29,457 bases of DNA from Thamnocephalis sphaerospora (Eukaryota; Zoopagomycota; Zoopagomycetes; Zoopagales; Sigmoideomycetaceae). The translations under genes and the position numbers were made by a program. The DNA is taken from NCBI GenBank assembly GCA_003614735.1, contig KZ992573.1, positions 1-29,457 on the forward strand. The letters are read 5' to 3'. Shown here piece after piece: positions 1-10,116 of this stretch (positions are counted from its first letter, which is position 1; each line of letters starts with the position of its first letter). The notes under the pieces were generated by a model. That model had not been told where the DNA came from, ran no database searches, and worked only from the letters and a program-made list of their open reading frames with translations.

Positions 1-221
1 CGCTGGTTTAACTTCGGAGATCAGACGGGATCCGGTGCGTTTCAGCGTATATGGCAGTAGCTGACATGTTGTATCTCTGAAAAATTTTATCCTACAAATT
101 TCTGCCATGGTATGACATCATACCCTGTTTTTTGTATGCGTATTCAGAAAAAAAACATGTCGACGGTGAACCGTGCCTTTCTTTCTTCTTTCCGCGCTCA
201 GTAGTAGTCAGCGTCTAAAAC

Positions 222-928
222 ATGGCGCATTCCAAAGCCCAAAAGCAGGACAAAAGTGCTGCAACTGGAAAGTTTTGCCGTTGGCAAATTGACATCCGTA
301 CCATCCTATCCGAACCACTGAGCACCTTTTACTTGCGGAACGAGGACGACAATGAGAATGTGGTCGTGCAAGAGCGCCTTCGTCCTAAAATATACGATTA
401 TGCTTCAGAAAACTCGCTCATATATGACGTGTCGCATTTTGGCAAAAATGGCGGGATGCAGCCAGCTATCTGTTTAATATGGAAGCCATAGTGGGTGTAG
501 ACATTCGCAATCGGCAGGTTAAATTCGTCTTCAAGACTGATGAGGCCGCGGAAAAGGCTCTGGAGGAGGGTGCCACCTTCCGCGACCGGCAGATCCCCGT
601 CACACGAGCGTATAAGGCTTGCAAGACCCTTGTCGAAGTGAAAGTGGCCAACATGCCCATAAGTAGCCCAATCAAAATGACAAAGGAACTCATCAAAGCC
701 TTTCAGCCTTTTGGCAAGGTCGTAGATACTTGCCTTTACATGGTTAATTCGAACCATGCGATGACCGAGTACACATTGGTGCTGATCAACACGGCCGTCG
801 ATGCCGAAGACACGTCACGGCCAAGGGCGCTTAAAATAGATGGTCGTACTGTAAGACTCTGGTGGCAGGTAAAGGATATAGTGTGCCGCTTGTGGTGTCT
901 ACACGCACAGAACCACATAACCTTTTAA
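222..928 (+). pseudogene. RRM-like ORF, possibly retrotransposon Gag-like, split by a frame change
   Basis: Two overlapping frames seem to make one protein. 222-491 begins MAHSKAQKQDKS and runs as a charged sequence to about residue 75. The second frame, open upstream of its ATG at 479, continues as DAASYLFNMEAIVGVDIRN and ends at 928. The second part looks like tandem RRM-like beta-alpha-beta units: a FVFKTDEAAEKALEEG stretch, then LVEVKVANMP with LIKAFQPFGKVVDT. Such folds occur in fungal nucleic-acid-binding proteins and in ORF1/Gag proteins of fungal LINEs, but I see no zinc knuckle, reverse transcriptase or target-site duplication. The frame change near 430-465 could be a frameshift or a short poor-consensus intron (GTCGCA at 431 to AG at 465 restores the frame). 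A second end is possible at a GTAAAG donor near 868 just after a Leu-Trp-Trp-Gln. Identity is uncertain. Confidence 0.4.
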
Positions 929-941
929 ATATGACTCGCGC

Positions 942-965
942 TCTGAAAGCAAGCGTGCTTTCAGA
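942..965. repeat. Perfect 10-bp inverted repeat (hairpin)
   Basis: TCTGAAAGCA and TGCTTTCAGA pair perfectly around a four-base loop AGCG, 14 bases past the stop of the RRM-like ORF. It could fold in the transcript 3' end or be the relic of a mobile-element end. No flanking direct repeat was seen. Confidence 0.8.
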
Positions 966-1652
966 ATAGCCCTTTTGTCGGGGTGGTTAGAGCGCAGGCT
1001 AGCCACAACACATACTACAGCCGTAGTTTCTCAGGAGCATCAAACACATCTTTTGCATCCGTCTCTTTCACTTGTGAATGGTCAAAATACCGACGCCAAA
1101 GTCGAAGACGACCTACCGAAATGACGCGCCTTTCTTGGTGGCCACGCAAGTGTTATACGCATGATGCGCGTCACTTGTCAAGCATCTGGCCGTAGCGGTA
1201 TCTTGGCTGTAGATAAGAAGGCTATACAAGAACGATATGAATACGACTAACATCTCTACGACAAGGCAGGCGGATGCATAGCTATGATGACCACGCTTAT
1301 TAGCGGCTGCAGCTTGCTATTGCTAGCTGCATCAATACAAAATTGCCTGCATTATACTATCAAGTCAATCTAATGTGAGCGCATTTCTTTTACCAGTGCC
1401 GCGCGTACACACTTGACGCTAACTCACATTTGTGCATCTGTACCGCCTGCATAGACCCAAGAGTCGGTTGATACATCGTTCATGATAGCTAAAGTACAAG
1501 CATACTCTTGTCCAACCCGCTTGCGAATGCTGTCTAGCATGGTGCAGCTTGGGCAGAGTACAGTGTCGTGTTGTGGCTATTGCTTTGATTTCTTTCCGTA
1601 GCGCTATGCGTTCCTAATCTCTCCCTTTGTCCACTGAATCCGCCGCTACGCC
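966..1652. other. Spacer without a recognised gene
   Basis: About 690 bases between the RRM-like ORF and the mL53 gene. Only short open frames occur (the longest about 70 codons at 983-1195), none recognisable. The 3' part must hold the mL53 promoter. No repeat shared with the rest of the window was noticed. Confidence 0.5.
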
Positions 1653-2144
1653 ATGACTTCGATTGTTCGCCATCTCACTCAGGTCACTGCGACCATCCCG
1701 TCCATGCACCGGGGCAACAAGTCCTGCCGGTAGGTGGACGCGAACTGTCTGGCGGCGCGCTGGTCGGGGCTGCCACTGAGACTACTGGCACGGTTGCTGA
1801 GCAAACTGCTGCATCGCGTCGTGCTCGGTTAGCGTGTTTCTCGCGCGGATCATGACGGACGAGGCACTACGCAGCAACCCGACGTGCAAATTCCAGGTGA
1901 ATCTGGTCGACGACATTCAACAGGCGTCGCAGCTGCACGTTGTTTTCCGTAAGTAGCGCATTCTGAGTGGACGCTAGCGTGCGCAGCGCAACTGATCACA
2001 GCGGTCTGCTTGCTGGCCACGCGCACACCAGGTGACGGCCTCAAAATGGACCTGGCCACCGCCAGCATGAAGCCGGAAGAGATTCTGGAGGCGGTGGGCA
2101 AGCACGCCCGGAAGCTCCAGGACAAGGCGGACGCGATGGGCTAG
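1653..2144 (+). CDS. MRPL44: Mitochondrial large-subunit ribosomal protein mL53 (yeast MRPL44 family)
   Basis: Structural protein of the mitochondrial 54S/39S ribosomal subunit. Three exons, 1653-1729, 1833-1948 and 2032-2144, join in frame to 101 aa; yeast and human relatives are about 98-112 aa. Intron 1 is GTAGGT...TTAG and intron 2 is GTAAGT...CCAG. Family landmarks are the start MTSIVRHLTQVTATI, the basic segment before the R-V-F-L helix at the first junction, the central V-V-F-R-D-G-L-K-M-D strand created by the second junction, and the C-terminal helix K-H-A-R-K-L-Q-D-K-A-D, matching the R-H-S-R-x-L-x-R-x-x-x-L end of the family. The correct joining of the V-F-R-D-G motif supports the second splice. 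It ends 55 bases before the convergent BLOC1S1 stop. Import signals must lie in the N-terminal basic helix; no long presequence is present. Confidence 0.85.
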
Positions 2145-2199
2145 TGATGGATATACAGTACATTAAAAAGGCACGCGTTGCATAGCTCGCTAGGGCGCA

Positions 2200-2755
2200 T
2201 CAGTCGGCGTGCGCGGGTGCTCGCTCCTTGGCTAGACGTAGTGTTTCGGCCATTTCACGCGCATCGCCCTCAATCACCTTGCAGTAGTGACCGACCATGC
2301 CGAGCTCCTGGTTGCGCGAGTGCGCGATTGAGCGTGCGCCATGCTACGCCGCAACACGGCATACGCACCTTGAGCGCTCCATTCAGCTTCTTGGACATTT
2401 CCAGCCACTGGTTGGTCAGCTCCACGCAGCGCTCCGTCTGTTCATTCAGCATGCGTGCTTGCTGCTGCAGCTGCCGTTCGTTGGTAAAGACCATGCTGAC
2501 GCTAGCACAGACAGCGTTAGCGTGTACCAGTCACAGACGCCGCCAACAGCACGCCTCACCCCGCGTTCAGCGTATCCGCGAGTGCGTCGGTATAGTTGCC
2601 GAGCGCCTGAATTGCTTCTCGGCGTCGGTGATCTGCGCAGTAGCAACCCCGTGAGCTGACCGACACAGCAGCTGGCCGAGTGCTCTCGCATTACCGTTCT
2701 CTTTGCGCTGCTGCGTCTGTCGCGAAGCGTGCTCTTTCAGCAATTTGGAATACAT
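2200..2755 (-). CDS. BLOC1S1: BLOC-1 subunit 1 / GCN5L1 homologue
   Basis: Small coiled-coil subunit of the BLOC-1 complex, which acts in endosomal and lysosome-related organelle sorting; in animals it also has a mitochondrial acetylation role. Exons on the minus strand are 2755-2695, 2632-2560, 2495-2369 and 2307-2200, giving 122 aa, close to the 125 aa short human form. Introns are 55-73 nt. The start MYSKLLKEHASRQTQQRKEN matches the family L-S-x-L-L-K-E-H beginning, the first splice rebuilds R-R-R-E-A-I-Q-A-L, then T-D-A-L-A-D-T-L-N-A-G, a glutamine-rich coiled coil, and a final E-L-G-M-V-G-H-Y-C-K-V-I-E-G-D corresponding to the E-I-G-D-V-E-N-W block. Reading frame is conserved across all three introns, so the model is firm. 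Convergent with mL53. Confidence 0.9.
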
Positions 2756-3108
2756 GATGGTAGCAAGGCGGAGGTGTAACCGGAAAGAGGGCAGCAGCGT
2801 TGGCCTTGCAACAGTGACGCGCTACTTGCCACGTGACACTAATGCATGCCCGTGCCAATCTTAGCGACGAGTAATGAAGCCGTATCCATTGTTCTGCTGC
2901 GTGACCGGCACTCTTCCTGCTCATTCCCGCCTCCACAGTCTAGTTTCAACGAACGCTGGAGTGTACGTACAATATTCGGCAAGCGTGGTCTTTTGTCGTC
3001 ACTCGACGAGGCGTCTTTACTGCGCAGCATATCCCTGGAACATTGCTCACCAAACACATCGTCGGTCCATCTCACTGCTGAGCTGAAGCAATACGATTTT
3101 TCACGATC
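2756..3108. other. Divergent intergenic region
   Basis: About 350 bases between the start codons of BLOC1S1 (-) and the next ORF (+). No gene or RNA recognised; it should contain both promoters. Confidence 0.5.
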
Positions 3109-3774
3109 ATGGGCGGTGCGTCATTTTCTCGACCGCTAGACGATGCATCGGATGCCGAACATCCTGCGGTGCAGGCTGGTGGTTGGGAAGTGCCAGCAAG
3201 TCGCAGGTCTGCTAAAGCATCGGGCATCAGACGCTGGAAGCAGAAACTTGTCGCTGGTCACGGTGTTTATCGTGCAGCTCAGAATACTGGCGGAGGCCAT
3301 TTGCATGACGGCAGCGACCGTGGAGACACTGTAACCCCGTCTCGGCTGCGCCGTTTAGGGCTTGGAGAACTGTGCAACGGTAGCGACGACAGACTTGGCC
3401 ATGAAGGCGAACCATATGAAAGCTGCGACAGCAACACGCACGCAGCAACCGCCGACCAGCTAGGCGCAGCAGGGCCAATCGACAATACACACAAGTTGGA
3501 AGCACCACGGCGAAAGTTGCGGCGTATTCACACCTCATTCTTGAATCTGTCGTACGCACGCCCTGGCCCCGGCAACGAGGAGCTACCGCGCAAGCCCATG
3601 AAGATTACACGGAAGCGACCGCCACAGCAGAGCATGCTACTAAGGCCTCTGCTTGCCAGCAGCCATAGCTCGCGTCCTAGTCTTTCGCGCCCACCGTCGC
3701 CCGCCTCCATGTCGCCTATGGCTTCGATACTGGGCGATGCTGACCTCTACCAGCAGCCTACGCTAACTGCATGA
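3109..3774 (+). CDS. Unrecognised basic, Ser/Pro-rich protein (221 aa)
   Basis: A single open frame with a clear ATG. I do not recognise a family. The N-terminal half is polar with many Gly, Asp and His. From about residue 130 it becomes basic (E-A-P-R-R-K-L-R-R-I-H and K-P-M-K-I-T-R-K-R), then a Ser/Pro-rich tail S-R-P-S-L-S-R-P-P-S-P-A-S leads to a conserved-looking end with I-L-G-D-A-D-L-Y. No membrane segment or signal peptide is seen; the basic cluster could be a nuclear localisation signal (inference). The opposite strand also has a 110-codon frame (3559-3227), which is cysteine- and arginine-rich and looks like a shadow. It is convergent with SLP2, with 157 bases between the stops. Confidence 0.5.
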   Translation: MGGASFSRPLDDASDAEHPAVQAGGWEVPASRRSAKASGIRRWKQKLVAGHGVYRAAQNTGGGHLHDGSDRGDTVTPSRLRRLGLGELCNGSDDRLGHEGEPYESCDSNTHAATADQLGAAGPIDNTHKLEAPRRKLRRIHTSFLNLSYARPGPGNEELPRKPMKITRKRPPQQSMLLRPLLASSHSSRPSLSRPPSPASMSPMASILGDADLYQQPTLTA

Positions 3775-3931
3775 CACGTCTGTTCGCCCACTTGACTGCC
3801 CTTTGCTTATCCATTCATTTTGTGTGTGTATTGGCCAATGTAAATTTTTGCATTGAATGGCTGGCTCTGCTGCTTGTCTCGCCACAGGCACACGCGCCAG
3901 CGAGAAAGCTACCGTGGGCATTGCTCCACCA

Positions 3932-5645
3932 TCACTTGTCCAACTTGCTCCGATCACCACTGTAGGTCGTCTCACCGGTGCCCGATACATATTCCGTGAG
4001 CAGAGGCGTGCTAGACGCGCCATTGGCTGTCGATGCCGCATCCCCCGAGGTCGTCGCTTCAGACGCCGCTGTGCCAGTGCGATTGTGATTGATCGCATCA
4101 AAGATAGAAAGGGCCTGTGCGGAACAGATGCATGCGTGAGAAGATGACCTATGCTGACCACATGCCATAGCAGCATCGCAGGCCATGCCCTTACCTGTGC
4201 GACCATACCGCTCACGTTGGAGGTAGTGGCAGGCACCACCACCGTCGTGCCCTTCTTGGCCAGCTGGCCAAATGCATCCACATATCTCTCGGCCACATTG
4301 AGCGACACAGCGTCCGAACCGCCCGGCGTATTGCGGATTGCATTGGCAACTGCCTCGATGCCCTGTGCTGTAGCGCGTGCACGCAGCAGAATGGCCTCGG
4401 CCTCACCCGTTGCGCGGTTGATCTGCTCGGCGCGAACAGCCTCAGACGCAAGAATGGTAGACTGCTTCCGACCTTCAGCCACATTGATGGCCGACTGACG
4501 CGCACCCTCCGACTCGAGAATCTCTGCACGCTTGGACCGTTCTGCCGACACCTGCGAGTGCATGCTTTCCACAACGTTGGTCGGAGGATGAATGTCACCT
4601 GCAAACAAATGTTTACAGAAACGCGGTCAGTCCACGGTGCATCTGCATGGATATTCCATTTGGCGCATGCAGCAAAGCACTTACGAATTTCATACCGCAG
4701 GCAGCGAATGCCCCAGTCTTCTGCCGCGTGGTTAATGGCTCGCACGATATTGATGTTGAGCTGGTTTCGCTCGGCAAGTGTGCGATCCAGCGACATTTGA
4801 CCAATCTCAGCACGCATCGTTGTCTGGGCAAGCTGTGCCACGCTATACTCGGCATCCTCCACACCGTAGCACGCCTATCGTCATCCAAGCGCCGATCGTG
4901 AGCAATAGCAGCGTATTGTAGGCATAGCACCACCACGGCTAAACCCACCTTGTACGGATCCACAACACGAATGTAGAGCACACCGTCAATCTGAAGTGTA
5001 ACGTTGTCTTTCGTAGCACGCGTCAGCCATCAGTCGACTCGATCAAACTTAGGCGTAGCTTACCCTGCGTAATGGCGCTCTGGCTTGGGATCTCAATGGC
5101 CACTTCCTTCAAGCTCTTCACATACTTGACCTGATCAACGATCGGAACAAGGATGGCAAGACCAGGTTCCAGCACGCGGTTGAAGCGACCCATGCGCTCC
5201 ACCACCCAAGCTTCCTGCTGAGGCACAAACTTGACCACCTTTGCAGCCAAAGAGGGCACCACGCATCGCCTTGCTGTCAGTCGCCGGCTTTTCAGTCTCT
5301 GCCAATACAACGCTGCCCAGGAGAATACCGACCGTGTTTACAGGCAGGCTGCGCCTGCGGGAACGCCAGTACGCGTCATTGGGAAACATGCCGCCAGGAC
5401 TGCCAGGGCCGTTTGTGATAGAGCGGCTGCCGCTGGCCGGGAGCATGCCTACATGCTGGAAATGCGCCGCAGTTCCACCCTAATACGCGTAATCGCAGGC
5501 AGGTTAGCGCACAAGCACGCATAGGCGCCACCATGTCGCGCGTAGGGCCGTCAATGGCACTGCCTACCAGGATACGAGTGGCACTATGCGCGGTGCGCGG
5601 AACGGCCGCTGAACGGGCAGCGGATGCAATCCTCAGTGCATTCAT
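3932..5645 (-). CDS. SLP2: Mitochondrial stomatin-like protein 2 (SPFH/prohibitin family)
   Basis: Inner-mitochondrial-membrane scaffold of the SPFH family; animal STOML2 binds prohibitins and cardiolipin and organises respiratory complexes. Proposed exons (-): 5645-5532, 5479-5333, 5238-5064, 5007-4949, 4874-4685, 4598-4195 and 4114-3932, about 423 aa. Exons 3-7 are firm: F-V-P-Q-Q-E-A-W-V-V-E-R-M-G-R-F, the L-E-P-G-L-A-I-L-V-P strand, D-N-V-T-L-Q-I-D-G-V-L-Y, Y-G-V-E-D-A-E-Y, C-L-R-Y-E-I-R-D-I-H, the A-E-R-S-K-R-A-E-I-L-E-S-E-G coiled coil, and V-A-E-R-Y-V-D-A-F-G-Q-L-A-K. Exons 1-2 give an Arg/Ser/Ala-rich start MNALRIASAARSAAVPRT, a typical mitochondrial presequence, but those two splice sites are less certain (donors GTGGCG and GTCGGT are weak). 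The Ser/Thr-rich C-terminal tail is longer than in the animal protein. Confidence 0.85.
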
Positions 5646-6036
5646 GATGCGGCGGTCGAGTGTCGAGTGCGCACGTAGCCAGGCGCGTTTACGTCGCTGA
5701 GATGCGCGGTGGCGTGCAGCAGCGGGAATCGGGGAACAAGAAAGAGTGCAGCAGTGGTGGCGTAATTGCCACGCGGAAGGACGGCGCAACGCGGAACATT
5801 TATCCCTTCACCGTAGCTCACTGAGATACTACGACTCACCAAGCCTTTTTCAACCACCGACTCGGTGTATTGTAAAGGCCGATGCCATGACTCGGCAGTG
5901 CGTGGAAAAAAGGCACGATGGCGTTTAGTGAACAGGGCAAGCAGCAGTAGCAGTAGCAGCAGCAGCAGCAGCAGCAGCGGTAAGGAAAGGAAACGCAACT
6001 TGAAGAGGCAGTTGGTAGAATACATGGATGGCATCA
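5646..6036. other. Intergenic region upstream of SLP2
   Basis: About 390 bases between the SLP2 start and the stop of the next minus-strand gene. It holds the AGC repeat listed separately and presumably the SLP2 promoter. A 132-codon frame here contains poly-leucine only because it reads the repeat. Confidence 0.5.
5941..5979. repeat. AGC/CTG trinucleotide microsatellite
   Basis: About thirteen GCA/AGC triplets, with two GTA interruptions near the left end and an uninterrupted run of seven or so at the right. It lies about 300 bases upstream of the SLP2 start, in non-coding sequence on both strands under the gene models given here. Confidence 0.9.
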
Positions 6037-8436
6037 TCACTCGCGGACACCGTTGAGCCAGGGAACACGCTGGCGCATGGCATCGTCTATGGCGTCCGGT
6101 GTAGCGTCAGTTCCGTTGGCCAAAACACCCGCCGTGGCGCCTGGAAGAGTTGTGCAGGCATCTACGCCGCGTTCAGCTTTGACGGCCAATACAGATTTGC
6201 GATCCCAGACGATGGGCCGTTTGTCGGTGGTTGCATCCACACGGCTCAATCGCTGTTCGCCTTCACGATGCAGTTTAAGCGGCATGCTCTTGTTACCAGC
6301 TTCAGTGCTGACGGACGGAGCATGATCGGGTAAGATATGGCGAATCGAAATGCCGCGGCGCACCTGGGCTTGGTGATGTAGGTGTGCATGCTGGGCAAGT
6401 GCGTCACCCGAGCTAGCATCGCCATGATGGCCGTTGGTCGAGACGGCCGGCACAATGTCACGGTCCTCGTTCATAAAAAGACGCGGACCATCGGTACCGT
6501 CCATGCCATGATCGCTCTGGTCTTCGAAACTGCAGGCGCTCCGCACCTTGCGCCGCAACCGGTCCGGACGCAGGACGTTGGCAGGCCGTGGTTGTTTTGG
6601 CGCAACATGGCTGCCAAACGAGCTATCCTCCTCGTTGGACGACAGGCGTACCATCAGCGGCACCGATATGCTAGCGTTCCGCTCCCCAATCAGAACAGTC
6701 TGGGCGTCTTTTCCCCGAAGCGCCGAAGCAACGGCCTCGGATACTACGGTAGCGGCCGAGTCACGACGGCCACTTTGGGCTGCACGCGACTGAGCCGTCT
6801 TTGGCTCACCCACGGGTGCAAGTCCAAAGGTAGAGGCGTCCGACAGAGGCAGCATAGCGCTGAATGTTCTTGCTGTCGGTTCGCCCAACTGACCAACGTC
6901 TGCGGCATCGCTACCATCCGCCGCCAAAGGAAGACAGTGGTGCGAGATGGCAGCTGGCTCGTTGCACGGAGCTGGGAAAAGCGGTGACGCCGAGCTGAGC
7001 GTGTGTCGGTGGCCGCGGCGAGTAGGCGGATGAGGAGGTGGCGAACTGGCGGGCGACGCGATCGGCTTAGGCGATGGCTTGACCGAGTCAGCAGGCGAAT
7101 CTTTGATCAGCTCGTGCGATGAGACGGGTGGGCCTAGATGACTGCTGTGCTGGCTGGGTGACACGGAGTGCATGTCCTTGTTGCTGGATCGGGCAGTAAG
7201 GTCACCGGGCGATCGAGAGTAGAGCTGGTGTGGCTGCTGGTCCGGTTGCGGCACAGCGGTCGTATCCGGCATGGCAATGGGCTCTGGTGCGCTGACGATA
7301 AAGTTGCTCGAAGCGACGCGGCGCACACTGCCCGTGACCGAGCCGGCGGTAGACAAAATTGACAGTTCGCTCATCGACGTCTTCTTGTACTGCCGATTGT
7401 GCTCACCAGGAAGCGTGGCGCTGCCTGGCCGCAGCTGAACAGGCGACAGGCGGTCCGACAGGACATCGTGGGTGTGCATGTGAGCGTGCAAATCGGCCAA
7501 GGATGAACTGTTGACGCGCAACAGGCGTGCCGGCTGCTGCATGCTCGAGTGCGATCGCACATGGCCCGATGCATGGACGGGCGTGCGACGCCCCTGCGAA
7601 AGCTGCGACTGCGACTGCGGCGTTGGCGATCGGTCAATCACGCCCTCGGCCACCATGACAAATGTGGCGCTGATGGTGCTGCTGTTGCGCTGCACAGGCC
7701 GCGCCGGCGGCAGCGGGCCAACCCAGGTGATCGGCCGTCCCTCCGGATCGTGCAGTCCGTCGTCGCCAAATTCGGCTGTTGACGGTGCTGCGACCGCCGA
7801 TGCCGCATCACGTCGCCGCCGCACACCGGTCGAGCCGTTGCCTGTGTCGCCAAGCGAAGCCAGCGATGCCCACTTTGTGTGCGCGTCAAAGCCCTGACCG
7901 CCGTCCAGACAGCGGTACGAACTGCTATCAAACCCAGCGTGGCCAAATGCATGCGACTCGCGGTCGGATTCGCTCAGGTTCGCATCCTCTGCATCAGGTC
8001 CCACGGCGCCGGCGCGCACCACGTCCGATACCCAGTCCTCCACTCGTTCGTAACGGCTGCGCTCCTCCTGAATGCGACTGCTGCCCGTCATGCCAAGCAC
8101 AAACTCCCAGCCGCGGTGAAAGCCGGGCGGCGCGGTACGACGGCGCAGTCGCTTATTCTTTTGGCGTAGCAGTGCTTCCTGCGCAGCGCCTCCGAGCAGA
8201 TGCTCGTCGCCTCCACCTCGACCATGCTGCCGCGGCAGGTTGAACTCGGCCGACTGCGTATCGGCTGCCATATGGCCGCCATGGTCGCGGAGGTGACGCA
8301 GCCAACCAAAGGGAGACGTGTCTACATCCACCGGCTCGCCCGCCAATAGATGCGAGAAGCGTAGTGAAGCGCGACGCCGGTAGTTTGTCCTCCCATTGTT
8401 GCCAATATCACGGGCCTTGGATGCTCGAAGGCCCAT
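6037..8436 (-). CDS. Large low-complexity protein of unknown function (about 799 aa)
   Basis: One intronless frame. It is open to 8472 only from a TTG; the first ATG is at 8436, giving MGLRASKARDIGNNGRTN, so an upstream exon cannot be excluded. I do not recognise it. Residues about 20-140 look like an ordered region: Y-R-R-R-A-S-L-R-F-S-H-L-L-A-G, T-S-P-F-G-W-L-R-H-L, a basic L-L-R-Q-K-N-K-R-L-R-R-R and P-P-G-F-H-R-G-W-E-F-V-L-G-M. The rest is disordered, rich in Ser, Pro, His and Gln, with many R-x-x-S-type sites (possible kinase targets, inference). It ends V-P-W-L-N-G-V-R-E. No transmembrane segment is evident. Several antisense frames of 80-200 codons here are shadows of its GC-rich codons. 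Confidence 0.75.
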   Translation of the reverse strand: MGLRASKARDIGNNGRTNYRRRASLRFSHLLAGEPVDVDTSPFGWLRHLRDHGGHMAADTQSAEFNLPRQHGRGGGDEHLLGGAAQEALLRQKNKRLRRRTAPPGFHRGWEFVLGMTGSSRIQEERSRYERVEDWVSDVVRAGAVGPDAEDANLSESDRESHAFGHAGFDSSSYRCLDGGQGFDAHTKWASLASLGDTGNGSTGVRRRRDAASAVAAPSTAEFGDDGLHDPEGRPITWVGPLPPARPVQRNSSTISATFVMVAEGVIDRSPTPQSQSQLSQGRRTPVHASGHVRSHSSMQQPARLLRVNSSSLADLHAHMHTHDVLSDRLSPVQLRPGSATLPGEHNRQYKKTSMSELSILSTAGSVTGSVRRVASSNFIVSAPEPIAMPDTTAVPQPDQQPHQLYSRSPGDLTARSSNKDMHSVSPSQHSSHLGPPVSSHELIKDSPADSVKPSPKPIASPASSPPPHPPTRRGHRHTLSSASPLFPAPCNEPAAISHHCLPLAADGSDAADVGQLGEPTARTFSAMLPLSDASTFGLAPVGEPKTAQSRAAQSGRRDSAATVVSEAVASALRGKDAQTVLIGERNASISVPLMVRLSSNEEDSSFGSHVAPKQPRPANVLRPDRLRRKVRSACSFEDQSDHGMDGTDGPRLFMNEDRDIVPAVSTNGHHGDASSGDALAQHAHLHHQAQVRRGISIRHILPDHAPSVSTEAGNKSMPLKLHREGEQRLSRVDATTDKRPIVWDRKSVLAVKAERGVDACTTLPGATAGVLANGTDATPDAIDDAMRQRVPWLNGVRE

Positions 8437-8606
8437 TTGTGGTGGGTGGCCGCAGTGCAACTGGACATGCAACGGGCATCAGCGTACAGCGCGGCTGCAT
8501 GCGACCGTCTGCCGAGGTACTCACCGGCCTGTGATAGCGTTGGGCAACTGGTGCGGTGTATAGCCTGGTCGTTCTACTGCGCTAGTGATGCAATGGAATA
8601 GCCGTG

Positions 8607-8911
8607 ATGCTGTCCAGCATGGCGCAAGCGTTAGCTATCGGCCGTCGTCTAGACCGGATCTTTCGCGACGCCCTTTGTCTCCTGGCCGACCGTGGTCACA
8701 CCAGCAACGTCCACTACAAACTCCGACGTACCCCTTTGGGTGGGAGTAATGCTAGGCGCATACAGGGAGCAGCGACGACGACAACGAAAAGAACAAGCTG
8801 AAGAAGACATGGCAGCCACGTAGGCGGCGCATCGACCGGCGCGGCGCACGCGACAAAAAGACCATGCCTGCTAGTATGGTTCATGATAAAGCAGGCGAGT
8901 GGCCTCGTTGA
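8607..8911 (+). CDS. Tentative small basic protein, two exons, unrecognised
   Basis: Starting at the ATG at 8607 the frame reads MLSSMAQALAIGRRLDRI, then R-D-A-L-C-L-L-A-D-R-G-H-T-S-N-V-H-Y-K-L-R-R. If a 26-nt intron (8740-8765, GTGGGA...ACAG) is removed, it continues in an acidic then strongly basic frame (S-S-D-D-D-N-E-K-N-K-L-K-K-T-W, then R-R-R-R-I-D-R-R-G-A-R-D-K-K) to a TGA at 8911, about 92 aa. The amphipathic Arg-containing N-terminus would suit a mitochondrial matrix protein (inference). The intron would be shorter than any other here, so the second exon is a guess. Without splicing the frame stops at 8801. Confidence 0.3.
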
Positions 8912-10116
8912 GGTGTGCATGTACGCCGCGTGGCCCACCGCCGCATGGCAGACGTGGCGCCACGCCTTCCCAAACAAGCAAGCAAGTGCTACTCCACGCG
9001 TCCATCCTGTATCGCCGGCCCAGCCCAGCGCCAGCAACAGCAGCAGCTCATTGTGCTGACGACGCGCATACATGCAGCCCAGTAGCAGCAGCTTACCTTG
9101 TGAAGGCGCGTGGCGGAGCTAGCCTGGCTCCGCTCGCAGCGCAGTAGCTTAAAACGGCGCACAGGAATGCTGCAACGGCGCGCCAGGGCCTAGCTTACGA
9201 GCGGCAGTAGTTGGTGGCAGAAAGAAGCGGTGCGAAGAAGCTTTGCGCCATACACGGGCAGCGCTGCTCGATGGGCGTGGCAGGTGGTCCACGCGTGAGC
9301 CAGTACGCACGACAAGGACACGCGGTGCAGTGCGGTGCGCCAGCAGCCGCAGAGCCGACGCACAAACAGTGGGAAAGAGAAGGACAGAGTGCAAAAGGAC
9401 AGACGGTCGGCAGTCGCGAGAAAGATGCAGCGCTGGCTGCGACAGACAAGTGTGGCAAGCACGGCGCAGGCAAGACCAATAGAGAACAAAGAGCTTACGC
9501 AAAGTACGGCGTTAAACGTAGGCGATGAAGAACAGGAAATGGCGCAGAGATGAGCACGTAGCAAGGAAGCGATGAAATGTACGGTTAGGGCCAGGCATAC
9601 GTACAACGTTGTAACGGAGGCTGTACGCGTGCACAGGCGTCGCAGTAGGAAATAGACGGGCGAGAGCAGCGTGATAGATGAGCGACAAAGCGGGTGTATG
9701 CAACAATGGAGCTACACGCGCCAGTGCGCTGGGCGGCCCATTTTGTACAGTCGAGGCCTTGAGACAAGTAGCATTCACAATACTGGTCGACACGCTCCAT
9801 CACCACTGGGAGCGTACTACGGCATGAGCCGCCATCTTGGGCTCCGCAGCTGGCTACCATGGCAGCACGGACCGCATCGGCTGCCGTGTTGGCGCAGCTG
9901 CTGACCACGGCAAGCACAGGCGCTGGTGCCACTTGTGCTGGTTGGCATGGTGCAGTGATAAATCACGACAAGGGCTACGCACGCCTTGAGTGCAGGCCAT
10001 TTCCAGAGACTGTGTTGCACACTCTAGCCAAGACACCTGCTCGCCTGCCTGCGATAACACGATATATTGATACACACTGCCTGACCAGCAAGATGTAGGA
10101 TGAACAATGTCGGCCA
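8912..10116. other. Unresolved region with no confident gene
   Basis: About 1.2 kb. The minus strand holds open frames with splice-like donors (for example CAAG|GTAAGC near 9096 and GCG|TAAGC near 9494). One stretch at about 9932-9720 (-) reads with regularly spaced cysteines (S-S-C-A-N-T-A-A, V-A-S-C-G, G-S-C-R-S-T, Y-C-E-C-Y, L-D-C-T-K). It has no ATG in frame (it begins at GTG), so if coding it is an internal exon of a Cys-rich protein with a 5' exon towards 10050. I could not build a model I trust. Confidence 0.35.

Noticed and set aside
5642-6040. 132-codon minus-strand frame with a poly-leucine stretch
   Set aside because: The leucines come from the AGC microsatellite read on the other strand, and its C-terminal part runs into the SLP2 start region; no homology or signal context.
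6382-7897. Plus-strand frames of 128-201 codons inside the large minus-strand gene
   Set aside because: Arg-, Ala- and Cys-rich antisense shadows of a long GC-biased coding frame; no motifs.
9190-9606. 138-codon hydrophobic, Cys/Leu-rich minus-strand frame resembling a membrane protein
   Set aside because: Composition matches the reverse of a charged, GC-rich plus-strand sequence, three overlapping frames are equally open, and no family is recognised.
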